Shown: positions 7,544 to 18,700 of the stretch, one piece after another
How the letters are laid out: every line of letters starts with the position of its first letter
Position numbering within the stretch: the stretch's first letter is position 1
IMG/VR virus record: IMGVR_UViG_3300049617_000191
Span: 1-32,622 of that record
DNA from: a virus
Strand: one strand, 5' to 3'
DNA length: 32,622 nucleotides
Notes under the pieces: model-generated
What the model was told of the DNA's origin: nothing
Databases searched by the model: none
Seen by the model: only the letters and a program-made list of their open reading frames with translations
Position numbers and translations under genes: made by a program

Positions 7544-7854
7544 AACCAGCACGCCGCGGTGACGCGATAGCCGGGTCGAGTCGCGCTGAGCTTCAGCCAG
7601 GCCCGGGCGATCTTCATCGGCGAGCATTTCAGGGTGATTCCTTTCGGCAGATTCAGCGTGCCGTCGTTGGAATCGTAGGCTCGGACGATGCCTCGGCAGA
7701 ACCAGAGGGCGATCAGATGGCAGTGCGGTTCGCCTTCCGCGTCGCGATAGCTGAGCTGGAGCAACTCGGTCTCGTACCCGGCGTCCTCCAGGTAACCCAC
7801 CGCGGCGGACGCATAGACCGCGCACGAATGAGGAAGTGCCTTGGACCGACTCAC
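7540..7854 (-). CDS. Small protein with a possible Cys/His/Asp peptidase pattern
   Basis: A 104-residue protein starting at a GTG that overlaps the glycosyltransferase stop (GTGA), so it is the second gene of a two-gene minus operon. The frame stays open far upstream, but that extension is arginine-rich antisense of other genes. The sequence shows HSCAVYASAAVGYLEDAGYE, then EPHCHLIALWFCRGIVRAYDSNDGTLNLP. The order Cys at a helix start, His before a strand, Asp in a strand end resembles compact transglutaminase-like or C39-like cysteine peptidases. This is pattern-level inference only; it could equally be an unrelated small domain. Confidence 0.65.
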   Translation of the reverse strand: MSRSKALPHSCAVYASAAVGYLEDAGYETELLQLSYRDAEGEPHCHLIALWFCRGIVRAYDSNDGTLNLPKGITLKCSPMKIARAWLKLSATRPGYRVTAACWF

Positions 7855-8924
7855 CGAAGCAGCTTCTCCAGCTTGGCCAGGATGCGGCCGGGCGTGATGG
7901 TGGCGAGGACGTCGCACTGGCGGGAGCGGTTGCAGGGACCATGCGCGGGCCAGTGCTGGCCGCCTCGGGCGTGGTGGAAGCAGGGCTCGCAATCGCCGTG
8001 GCCAGCCATCGCATGGATGCTGGGCGCGTAGGCGGTGCGCAACTGCCACGGAAACGGGCCGTAGAGCGCGAGGGTGGGGATTTCGAGCGCGCCGGCGAGA
8101 TGGGTCAATGCCGAATCGGGCGCGATGAGCGCGTCGCAGGTCGCCAGGATGGCGGCGCTTTCGCGGAAGCTGGGCGGCTGCGGAAGTTGGGTCAGGTTGA
8201 CGAGGCCGGGTCCGGTCTGGCCGCGGATGGAGCCGTGATCGCCGAAGAGGAAGAGTTCGTGGCCCTGGAGAATGATCGACTGGCAGACGTGCTGGCTGAG
8301 CGCTTCGGGATAGGTGCGGCACCGGGCGCTGGCGTAGACCTGCATGGCGATGCGCTTCTTTTCGGTGCGCGGGTACTGCGCGCGGGCGGCGTCGAGCTCG
8401 GCCGGCGCGATGATGTAGCGCAGGCGCTTGTCGGGCAGGTCGCCCAGGTTGAGGCGCTGGGCGAAGAGATCGACGGCGTGGAGCGTGCGTGAGTCGTCGC
8501 CGCGTTCGAGGGCGTTCTCGAGCCAGATTGTGGCGTCGTAGTTGAACCAGGTGTCCAACGGGACGGGGTAGCTGCCCGCGAGATCGACATCGGGATTGTA
8601 ACCGAAGACCTCGGCGTAGCGCGACCAGCAGGCGACATCGACATGGGCACGCGGCCACCGGCGCTTGATCTCGCGCAGGCTGGGCGTGAGGAACAGGAGA
8701 TCGCCAAAGCCGCCGGGCCGGACGATGAGGATGCGCTTGTCGTTGTGGTCGGCGGCGGGATTGAGTGGCCGAGTGCCTGACGTGCGCTCGACGTCGACCA
8801 GTTCCCGCGCCAGCAGTTCCCCGGCGTTGACGTCCTCCAGCAGGTAACGCTTGCCAGCCGTCAGACCGAAGGCGTCCAGACCGGCCGCCTCCCGAGCGGT
8901 TCCGATGTACATTACCGGATACAT
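7851..8924 (-). CDS. GT9-family (ADP-heptosyltransferase-like) glycosyltransferase
   Basis: A 357-residue protein on the minus strand. Residues 1-60 form an extra N-terminal part (MYIGTAREAAGLDAFGL, AGKRYLLEDVNAGE) not in standard heptosyltransferases. The GT9 core begins at about residue 64 with ILIVRPGGFGDLLFLTPSL (RPGGFGD at 69-75), and the C-terminal nucleotide-binding half holds APDSALTHLAGALEIPTLALYG (D270, H274). A cysteine group (DCEPC ... GPCNRSRQC) follows near the C-terminus. The GT-B fold enzyme should transfer a sugar from a nucleotide donor. In a phage it may modify the host surface or phage components. ATG 8924 or the ATG four codons later may start it; neither has a clear ribosome site. 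It is divergent from the structural genes. Confidence 0.88.
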   Translation of the reverse strand: MYPVMYIGTAREAAGLDAFGLTAGKRYLLEDVNAGELLARELVDVERTSGTRPLNPAADHNDKRILIVRPGGFGDLLFLTPSLREIKRRWPRAHVDVACWSRYAEVFGYNPDVDLAGSYPVPLDTWFNYDATIWLENALERGDDSRTLHAVDLFAQRLNLGDLPDKRLRYIIAPAELDAARAQYPRTEKKRIAMQVYASARCRTYPEALSQHVCQSIILQGHELFLFGDHGSIRGQTGPGLVNLTQLPQPPSFRESAAILATCDALIAPDSALTHLAGALEIPTLALYGPFPWQLRTAYAPSIHAMAGHGDCEPCFHHARGGQHWPAHGPCNRSRQCDVLATITPGRILAKLEKLLR

Positions 8925-8978
8925 TATTCATGTTGATTAAATTTGACAAGGACTTTGGTTTCTCGGCAGGATTCGCGC

Positions 8979-9776
8979 GTGATCCCTGCTCCCAGCGGCT
9001 ACTCAGGTTCGGGCGAAACTGATCCGTACACGCTGGGGCTTTTGCGCCGGCGGGCACTTTTTCCGCAGGTGGCGCCGATCCCGCAGCAGGCGAATCCGGC
9101 GATGATTCATTCGCAGCCGGGCATCGCGTCGGGCGTGGGTGCAGCCCAGTCCGCGACTCGGCAGGGCGGCATGGGCGGCGCGCCGGGCATCGCTCCCGGC
9201 CAGGGTTCGACAGGTCAGCCGCAGTCGGGCGTCCCGAATACGCCGCAGGCGGCGATGGCGGCGAATCAGGCCAATATGGGCGTGCGTGCGACCATGAACC
9301 AGGAGAATGCCGCCGCCTACGCGAATGACCCGTCGACCATCGCCAGCAATGCGCGGATCGCGGCGAAGAGCGCGGCCTACGAGCAGGGCAACCGGAACAC
9401 GGTGCAGCAGGCGACGGCGCTTGGCATGGACCCGAGTTCGAGTCAGGACCAGATCCAGCAGAAGCTGAACGGTCCGGTGCACTTGACCGATCCGACTGAT
9501 CACAGCACGCCTTCCGTGACGCAGCCGATGCCGGCGGGTCAACCGACGGCAGGTGCGGGACTGGCGGGCACACCCACGGTGGCCAAGCAGGTCGGCAATG
9601 CGGCGTTGCCGGCCGTCGCCCAGCAGGACGCCGCGCAGAAGACCGCGACAAACACCGCCTACGCGGCAGGTCGCGGCCCGGCTGATCCCTATGTGGTTGC
9701 CGCGCAGCTGAAACTCCGGCGCCTTCAACGGCCGGTGACGGCTCGACCGGACCTGTCCCAGGTTGGTTCGTACTGA
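8979..9776 (+). CDS. Ala/Gln-rich protein, probable virion or ejection protein
   Basis: GTG 8979 is chosen because AGGA lies seven bases upstream; an in-frame TTG at 8943 is an alternative. The 265-residue product is rich in Ala, Gln, Gly, Pro and Asn (GGMGGAPGIAPGQGSTGQ, ANQANMGVRATMNQENAAAY) with no clear globular core until a helical C-terminus (VVAAQLKLRRLQRP). It lies seven bases before the giant polyvalent gene and shares its compositional style, so it is probably co-expressed with it and may be packaged or help package it. No family recognised. Confidence 0.65.
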   Translation: MIPAPSGYSGSGETDPYTLGLLRRRALFPQVAPIPQQANPAMIHSQPGIASGVGAAQSATRQGGMGGAPGIAPGQGSTGQPQSGVPNTPQAAMAANQANMGVRATMNQENAAAYANDPSTIASNARIAAKSAAYEQGNRNTVQQATALGMDPSSSQDQIQQKLNGPVHLTDPTDHSTPSVTQPMPAGQPTAGAGLAGTPTVAKQVGNAALPAVAQQDAAQKTATNTAYAAGRGPADPYVVAAQLKLRRLQRPVTARPDLSQVGSY

Positions 9777-9783
9777 GCCGACC

Positions 9784-12700
9784 ATGTCTGCGTTCAGCTC
9801 TCCTTTTGACGTGGTGGCGGCGCGGCGGGCGCAACTTGCGCAAACCGCCGTTGACCCGACCGCGATCCCGGACACGCCCGATTTCAACACGGAGCGGGCC
9901 AGCGCGGACACGCAGGGCGAACTGAACGTCGACGCGACCGCGATGGGGCAGCAGCAGGAGCAGATCGACGCCGCGAAAGCAGCTGCCGCGCAGGCGAAAA
10001 TCGACCAGGCCAACGCGGCCGCGCAGGCGAAGGCTGACGCCGAGAACGCGAAGGCGAACGGCGTCATCACGCAGGCGCAGGCGGTGCCGGGCCCTTCGGG
10101 CGCGCCGATCATCCAGCAGGTGCCGCAGACGAACCCGGACAACACGGTGGCGTATCAGCGGAAGGACTTTGGCATCCAGAGCGTCAATGGCGACCCTTAT
10201 TCGGTGGCGCGGAATCAGTGGGGCGCGGACATCTACTCCGATCCCTACGATGCGGCGACGGCGAAGCTGGCGCTGAATAAATCCGGCGCGGTGATGGCGC
10301 AGCCGCTGGGCAAAGGCGCGAGCGCGCTGCCGCCGAAGGACGTGACGATGCAGGGAGTCTCGATCAGCGACCCATCGACCACGCAGGGTCCGGGGATCAA
10401 GTCCGACATTAGCGTCGCTCCCGATTCGGCGCTGAACAATCCTTCGATCCAGGGCGCGATTGACCAGCGTGAGCAGCAGGTGGTTGCGCAGGGCGCGAAG
10501 GAGGCCATCGCCGACGGTCCCGGCGCGGATGCCGACGACGCGCAGAGCGCGCTGGCCACCGCCCGGGCCGATCACGAGGCGTCGATCACCAAGCTGGGCG
10601 CGGCGCGCGATGCCGCCAAGGCGGCTCTCGGCACGGACGGCTATGATAAGGCGCAGGCCCAACTGAATCAGGCCCAGTCCGACGCCGTGGACAAGGCGAA
10701 CGCGCTCTCCGCCGCCGCCAAGGCCGCCGCGGCCGCGCAGGATACGGCGCGCCAGGCCAAGGCCGACCCGATCGGCTTCCTCCAAAAAAAAAACGGAGCA
10801 GCGCCCGCCGCGGATGACAGCGACGCGCAACCCCCTTCAGGCACCCCCACAACGCAGATAAGCGCAGGGTCTCCTCCCGCATCGTCCCCTGCCCAGCCTG
10901 CCCCTCCCTCCCAAGCTGGGGGGGTGCCTGATTCACCTTCGACCGATCCCACGGAAGCGGAGGCGCAGCGGGAGATGGCGGCTGCGGGGATCACTCCCGC
11001 GACAGCGCCAACTCCGAGCCCATCCGGTCCCATCGCCGGGGCAACTCCAACTGCACAAACGCCCGCGCCCGATGCGTGGACGAACTTCAAGTTCAGCGAC
11101 GACCCGGCCCTGGCGGCGCGGCAGAAATCGGCGATCGACGAATACCGTCAGGAACAGCCGGCGATCCAGGCCACGCTGCAGAGCGTCAACGCGATCGGCA
11201 CGGCGGCGGACGTCATGTCGAACCCGGCCAACGAGGTCGGGCCGGATGGCAAGCCGTTGCCACCACCCCCCCCGCCTCCGCCTCCCCCGCCGGCACCGGT
11301 CCCGGGCGGTACGATTCCGCCGAATCCGCTGGCCAGCCAGCCGACGGGCACGGTCCAGGACGCGATCGACCGGTTCGACAAAGCGACTGGGACCGGCGTG
11401 GGTCAGGCGATCACCAGCGTCGGACGCATCGCGCAGGACCTCGACCAGTCGAAGGCGAACCCGAGCTATTGGCTGAACAACTTGAGCGATTCGCTGCTGG
11501 GCACGCACACGCTGGAAAAGGAGGCGCAGGGCGACCAGCAGGTGATCGACAAGGGCAAGACGGTCGAGACGAACGCGCAGGACTACATCACCGACCCGAC
11601 GAAGGACAAATCGATCCTGGCGCGCGGGGCGAGCTTTGCGGGCAGCATGGCGCCGTTCATCGCAGCGGGTCCGGCTGCGCCGATCATGGGCGCGTTGTCG
11701 ATGAAGGAGTCGGGTCGAGAGGCGGCGAAGGACAAGGGCGCGAGCGATACCTCCGCCGAGGTTGCCTCCACCGCGATCGGAGTCGTGGGAGGCGGCGCGA
11801 TGGCGTTGCTGGGGCCGACCGCAGGCAAGCTGCTGAACCGCGTGGTGGGTGGCGCGGCGTCGGGCACGTTCTCGAAGCTGATCCTGACGCCGCTGCTGAA
11901 AGCACCGGGCGCAAGCGATACGCTGCCCAAGGCCGCCTACAACTTCGTGCTGGGCTCGGCGCAGAAAGGTTTCCGCACCGCGGCGGACTTGGCCGTCCTT
12001 AACGGCGCGACCAGCGCGATCTCGAACTGGGCGGGTGCGGCCTCCGGCGGCGATCCGTCGAAGCAGACGAACAGCGTGTCGGCTGCGTTCGACAATTTTA
12101 CCGACAACGTGCTGTTCGGGAGCTTCCTGCACGCGCCGGAGATGGCAGCGACGGAGGGCAATAACGCGCTGGTCAATCAGGCGGTGAAGACCGAGGGGGC
12201 CAAGGCGCAGTTCATCCGGCAGACGGCCAACACGTTCGGCGCGATCGATGCGAGTCCGAACCTGACGCCGGCGCAGCGAGCCGACGCCAAGGACCAGGCG
12301 CTGCATTTCCTCTCGCCCGACGTCAAGGCGACCGTGCTGGCGCACGTGAACAACGTGGCCGACGCACAGGCGCAGATGGGTCAGGTGATCACGGGCGCGC
12401 GGAAGACGCTGGCGGGATTGCAGCCCGCCGATGGCAACGTGGCGCGGATGTCGGACCAGGAGCTGCAATCGCGGCTGGCCGATCCGACGCAACTCGAGGA
12501 CCACCAGGCGACGCCGGAATATCTCGGCAAGCTTCAGGCCGAGGCCGCGCGGCGCCAGCAAATCCAGCAGGTGCAGGCTGACGCGCAGGGCAAACTTTCG
12601 GGCATTGCCGCCGACCTGGATGGCGCCACGTCAGCGACCCAGGAACTGGCGAAGCAGCCCGGCGGCACCGAGGCGTTGCGCGGGTTGAACGCCTACAACG

Positions 12701-15700
12701 CGACACTGGACCCGTCCGCACCGCGAGCCGATGCGCGCGACCTGCAGGCGGCGAGCGATCTTTCTCCGCTGGTCGATCCGACCAAGACGGTGCAGCCGGG
12801 CGCGGAGCATTACCTGCCGGTGACGCAGCAGATCGGCGCGCTGCCCGATCCTGACGCGCAGGCGGCGGTGACCGCGGCGTTCAAGGCGGTGAACGGCCGT
12901 TCACTGACCGATGACGAGCGCGCGCTGGTGGTGGGCGATCCGGCGAAGGGCGTTCCGCCGCAAGTGCTGGACTCCAACACGCAACAGCCGTTCGTGAAGC
13001 CGGGTCCGGCGAAAGGCAGCCTGATCCTCACCGACGCCGGCATCGCGCGCATCCGGCAACTGGTGCCGAGCGCGGCGGACGTGCTGCCGCGGAGCGAGCA
13101 AAGCCAGTTGGAAGCGCAGTCGGGTGGAAAGAATGCACGGAAAACCGGTCAGGATCGTGGCGTTTCCGACGCTCCGCCGAATGGCGCATTTGACACGGGT
13201 AGTTCGGGTATGACCCCAACTCCTCCTCCCCTGCCCAACCCGAAGTTCACCAACGTCACTGACGAAACCCTGGGCGTGCGCCGCGACAGCCTGGCCGCGG
13301 TTAAGGCCGCCGCCGAGCAACGCGGAGCGCGGTTTGCGCCGAGCGGCCAAGCCGCACTCGATGAGATCAACGCGGAGATCGCCCGTCGCCAAAGCGCCTC
13401 GGTCGCGACCACGCCGCGAGCGGCGCCTGGCGCCAAGGCCGGTGCCAAGGCCGGCGCCGAGATCGATTACAGCTATCCCGGCGCGGACGGAAAGCCGGTC
13501 GCGAGCCGCGGCGAGGTCACCGAAGTCCACCCCAACCACTATCGGCTCGTGGACGTCAACGACGGCACCGAGCGCGCCGTGCCCATTGCCCATGAAGTCG
13601 AGCAAACCGTTCCCGCTGCACCCGAAGCCGAAAAGCCTGCACCTGTGGCAGGAGAACCGTCGGCGGCTGGCAGCGGAGGGGATGCGGCGCCTGATCGCGC
13701 AGCTGGGGGAACTGAGGCGGAAGGAAGCCTTCCAGGCATCGCGCCTGAGTCGATCACGCCCGAGCTGAAAGGGACGGCTGATCTGGTGGGGCGCCTGTAC
13801 CAGAAGTTCAAGGCGGTGGCGGATCGGCTCGGCGTGAAGGAGTTCTCGGCGGCGACGCATGGGGGTGGGATCGGCTTGGCGGTTGATCCGAACGATCTGA
13901 CGAAGATCCAGCTCGATCTGCCCCGGCTTGCCAAGCAGCTCGCGAAGCTGTCGCCCGACGCGGCTGCGGCGCGCCTCGAGGAAGTGCTGGACGAGGAGCT
14001 GGAACATGTGGCGCTCGACAGGGCGGCCGGCGAAGGGGCGGACGGACACTCCCGCGAGCGCGCGGATGCGGCCTTCGCGCGGGTGTGGCTGAAGGCGAGC
14101 AAGGAGCAGCGGGCGACGGCGATCAAACTTTACGACCAGGGCGCGTCATCGTTCTTCCTGGATGGCGAACGGCCTTCGACCGGAGTGCTCGACACGGCCT
14201 CCGACGCGATCCGCGGCCGCGAGCTGATGCGGATGATCTCGCAGCTTCAACGCCGCGGGCGCACGAGCGAGGCGGTCGAGCTGATGACGCCGGAGACAAA
14301 GCCGCTGTTCCAGAAGCTCATCGACTATTTGCGGAAGGTGCTGCCGCTGAAAGACCCGGCGGCGCAACGGATGCTGGCGCGGGCGGAGCAACTGCGGAAC
14401 CTGCACCCGGACGATTCTGCCGACGGCGAGAATGCGTCGAAATCGCAGCGCGCCGACGTGGCGCTGGCGAACGGCGACAGTCTGCCGGCGAAATACGAAC
14501 TGGCGGAGCTGGGCGACCTGCAGGCGAGTCATCGCAACGGTGCGCCGAATCCCGATTACCCGGCGGGGCTGAACGAGCGGGACTACTCGCTCCCGCAGGA
14601 ACGGGAGAAGAACGAGGCGATGGCTTCGCAGTTCGACCCGCGGCGGGTGCTGACCGACAACCCGGACGCGGTCAATGGTCCACCGATCGTGGACCAGAAC
14701 GGGCTCGTGCTGGGCGGCAACCGGCGAACGATTGCCCTAGGCGATCCGCGCGCCTATGGGCGGTATCGCCCGGCGCTGGAGCAGCAGGCGTCCCGGTTCG
14801 GTGTCGATCCGGAGCAGGTCCGGTCGATGAAGCAGCCAGTGCTGGTGCGCCGCGTGCAGGCAACCCCTGAGCAGCGGCCCGAGCTGATCCGGCGCCTGAA
14901 CGAGACGCCAACGGGCGGGATTGATCGCGCGAATGATGCGGTCAGCGCCGGGAAGCAGCTTTCGCCCGACCTGGTGCGGACGGTGGGCGACCTGTTCCAG
15001 AGCGATCCCGACAAGACTCCTTTGCAGCACCTGACCGACGGCGACACGAAATCGCTGGCGCAGGGTCTTCTGGACGCCGGGGCGATTCGTCCGAACGACC
15101 GCGAGAAGTACGTCGCGCCAAACGGCAACCTGACCCCGGAGGGCGCGCGGTTCGCGCGGACGGTGCTCCTGGGCGGCGTAGTGCCGGACGCGCAACTGTT
15201 GCGGTCGGTGGAAGGCACGCCGACCGAAACGAAGCTGCTGAACGGGCTGAGCCCGCTTTACACGGCGCGGTCCCGCGGCGTCGACCTGACTCCTCTCACG
15301 GAAGCGGTGCGGCTGGAGGCCGACCGGCAGCGCAACGGAATCAAGACGGTGCAGGATCACCAGGCGCAGGGCGCGCTGGATGGGATCGGCGCGGAGGGAT
15401 CGGAGCCCGCGAAGAACGTGCAGACGATCCTCGGCAACATTTCGGCGCGGGACGCGCGGCGGGCGTTGACCAGCCTGCAAGGCATCGTGGCGCCGCTGGA
15501 GCCGGGTCAGACCGGGCTCTTTGGCGAGACGAACCGGAAATCGATCGGCGACATTTCTCCGGGTGAGGCGTTGCAGGTGGTGCGGACGTCCAAGTCCATC
15601 GGCAAGGCGGCCCGCGGTCTGGGCGAAGCGGTGGCGGGCGCGGAGGTGCACCTGGATCAGACGCTGACGCCCGACAACGAGGCGGTGAAGCGCGGCATCC

Positions 15701-18700
15701 TGCCGCCCGGTACCTACAGCCAGGCGAAGTTTCACGAGGCGCTGATCAGCCACTTTCTTTCCAAAGCCGAACCGGTGACCGGGCGTAAGCCGGAGGTCGT
15801 GTTGCTCGGCGGCGGCGGTGGCGCGGGCAAGACGTCGATCCTGAAGAAACTGCAGGCGGAGGGAAAGATTCGCAGCTCGGGGCATGTGGAGGTCAACGCC
15901 GACGAATTCAAGACGCTGCTGCCGGAGTACGAGGCGAAGGTCAAGGCTGGCGATCGTGCAGCCGCACGCGACGTCCACCACGAATCGGCGTTCCTGGCGC
16001 GAGAACTGGCTGCCCGTGCGATGCAGGACAAACGGGATTTGATCATCGACGGGACGATGAAGTCGAAGGAAAGCGGGCTGCAGCTGATTCGTCGGATGAA
16101 GGACGCCGGGTACAAGATCGATTTTGTGGGCGTCACAGCGGACCCGGCTGAGGCAATCCGGCGGGCAGAGGAGCGTGGCGACAAGACTGGGAGGTTCGTT
16201 CCAACCGAGGATTTAGCTCGAGCCCACAGCGGTTTCAACGAGGCGTTGCCCTCATACCTCCGGGCGTTGCAGGACGGCGGCCACACCGCGCGTGTTTTCG
16301 ACAACAGCGGGGCGACGCCCCAGGAATTGCCCGTTGAGGAAATCCGAAATGAAACGTATACTCCCATTAGTGAAAGAGCGCGCTACACCCACCCAGCCGA
16401 ATCCCCCCGAGGATCGGAAGTGGCCGGCGTTCTACACTCCGGCGACGATCGCGGAGCACCTGGCGGCGGAGAAGAAGGCGGGCAAGAAGCTGATCCCGCT
16501 GACCGACGAGGAGCATCACTTGATGATGACCAGCGACTTCGACCCGGACCCGGGCGTCCCCTACGGGGTCCTGGACTAGACTCTACCGCGCACGGCGCGG
16601 CGATCCCCGACCTGTTCGAGCGCCCGGCGACGGACAAACCGCAGACCCGGCCCGATGAGGCGCCGCTGACGCGCACGCAGGCGCTGAACGTCTATCGCAA
16701 GCTGAGCCCGTTGCGGGCGGATGGGACCATCAAGCCCGCGCAATCGGCGGCACTGGAACGTGCTGAGAAGGCGCTGGGCCAGTCGTTCATTCCCGGCACG
16801 GAGCAAGCGGGCGGCCAGAAGCCTTCACGCGAGGAGGCCGCGAGTGAAGAAAACAGCCCGAAATTGCAATCGAGGCCCGGCGATGTGCAGCAATCGATGT
16901 TCGACACGGGGCGCGACCAGGACCGGGGCCAGCAACTGCTGTTCGCGGCCGCGGTGCAAAAGCCGCTGGCGAAGTACATGGATGCGCTGGAGCAACGGCA
17001 GGCAGCGTTGCCGGAGCCGGTGGAAAACCGGCTGAACTTCGCGGATGAGTACCGAACCGACTTCGGCACGCTCCCTTCCCCGGCGCTGGAGGCGCTGGCG
17101 CGGCCGTTCGCGCGGGATGCCGGAGGCACCGGCGAAAACCCGGAGGCGACGCCCCATGGACGGTTCCATGCGCATCTTGATCTGGCCGACCGAATGGCGC
17201 GCAAGTTTCACAACGTCCCGGGGGTCGAGCCGGACGACGTGCGACAGGAGGCGCGGCTGGCGCTCTACAATGCTGCGCAGGACCACGATCCCGCGGTGGG
17301 CACACCGTTCCGCAACCAGGCGGCGCACTACATCCGCAATTCACTGATCGACCGGTATCGGTCGCAGTCGCGACGGGCGGTCGAGCAGCCGACGCTGGAC
17401 GAACCCGTGGGACGCGACCGCGACGGGCTGCAGACGACGGGCAAGGATCTGGTGCGGGATGGCTCGCCGGTGCCTGGCGAAGCCACGGCCCAGGCTGATT
17501 CGCACGACATCCTGCGGTCGGCCGTGTCGAGTCTGCCATCGCACCTGCACGACGTGATGAACGATCTTCTGGCGGGCAAGAGCCAGGCGGAGATCGCCCG
17601 GGATCGGGGCGTCAGCGCCCAGCGGATCAACGCGCAGGCCAAGGTCGGGCTGGACAAGCTGCGCGAGCATTTCACGAAGCAGGGCATCGGCGCGCGGGAT
17701 CTGATCGGTGGCGCGGAGGTCCACACGCCCGACGAGAGCGAATTGCCGGGCGCGGAGTTGATCAAGCCGGAGGACGTGACGATCGATCATGATGGATCGA
17801 CTTGGACCGAAGCGAAGGACAACTACGATCCTGACGACGCGGCGACGTGGCCGTTCGCTAACGCGGACGAGATCGACACCTACAAGCAGGCGGTCGATGG
17901 CTTTGACAAGGACGACCCGGACACGTGGGACGATTTCCTGCCGGCGGAACTGGCCGGCGAGCACGGCAACATCACCGACGCGGCCGATGAGGCTGACAGC
18001 CTGGCTAGCACGCTGGAGGCGCAGGAGGGAATTTCGCCCGCGGTGCGCGAGGCGGCGCGGAAGCTGGAGCAGTCGATCCGCGACCAGGTGAAGGACACGG
18101 TGCTGCCGGTGGCGGAGCGGAACTACAACTACGCGAAGCGGGTGGTGGACGATGCGCAGGCCAAGGCTGACGCCTACTTCGCGGACTCCAATGATCCCGA
18201 CGTGCAAATGTCGCGCCGGGACATCGATGAACCCGACACCTGGCCGAAGGAGTGGAGCGACGAGTACGATGCGGCCCAGAAGCAGGCTGGCCTTGCGGAC
18301 GATGATTACGGCCCCGCGCGCAAGATGATCAACGACGTCTTCGATGCGAAGCACGGGCCGGAGATCGAGGCGGCGAAGGAGCGCGTGGCCGCGAAGAACA
18401 CCGAAGCATCGAAAGCATCGGGAGAATCGCAGGGCACGTTGTACGGCGCAGCCGTCGACGATCCGCCCACCATTGGCAAACGCCTGTTCGGCGACAACGC
18501 GTTCCTGCGGGATGACGTGGCGCCGACGGTGCAGGCCATTGCGGAGACGTTCACCTCGGCGGGCGATTCGCTGATGAAGACCTACGCTCCGGCGCTGCGC
18601 GGGCTCGAGGCGAAGCACACCGCGAACATCCTGCGACAGAACCTGACCGAGATCGCGCGCAACCGGGATCACGCGGAGGCGGCACTGCGCAAGGCGCGGA

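Noticed and set aside
7863-10830. Minus-strand open frame of about 1000 codons upstream of the 104-residue gene
   Set aside because: Arginine-rich antisense of the glycosyltransferase, the Ala/Gln-rich gene and the giant gene; only its last 104 codons look like protein.
13432-13461. Short tandem repeat coding AKAGAKAGAE
   Set aside because: Only two 12-base units in an Ala/Gly-rich linker; common low complexity.
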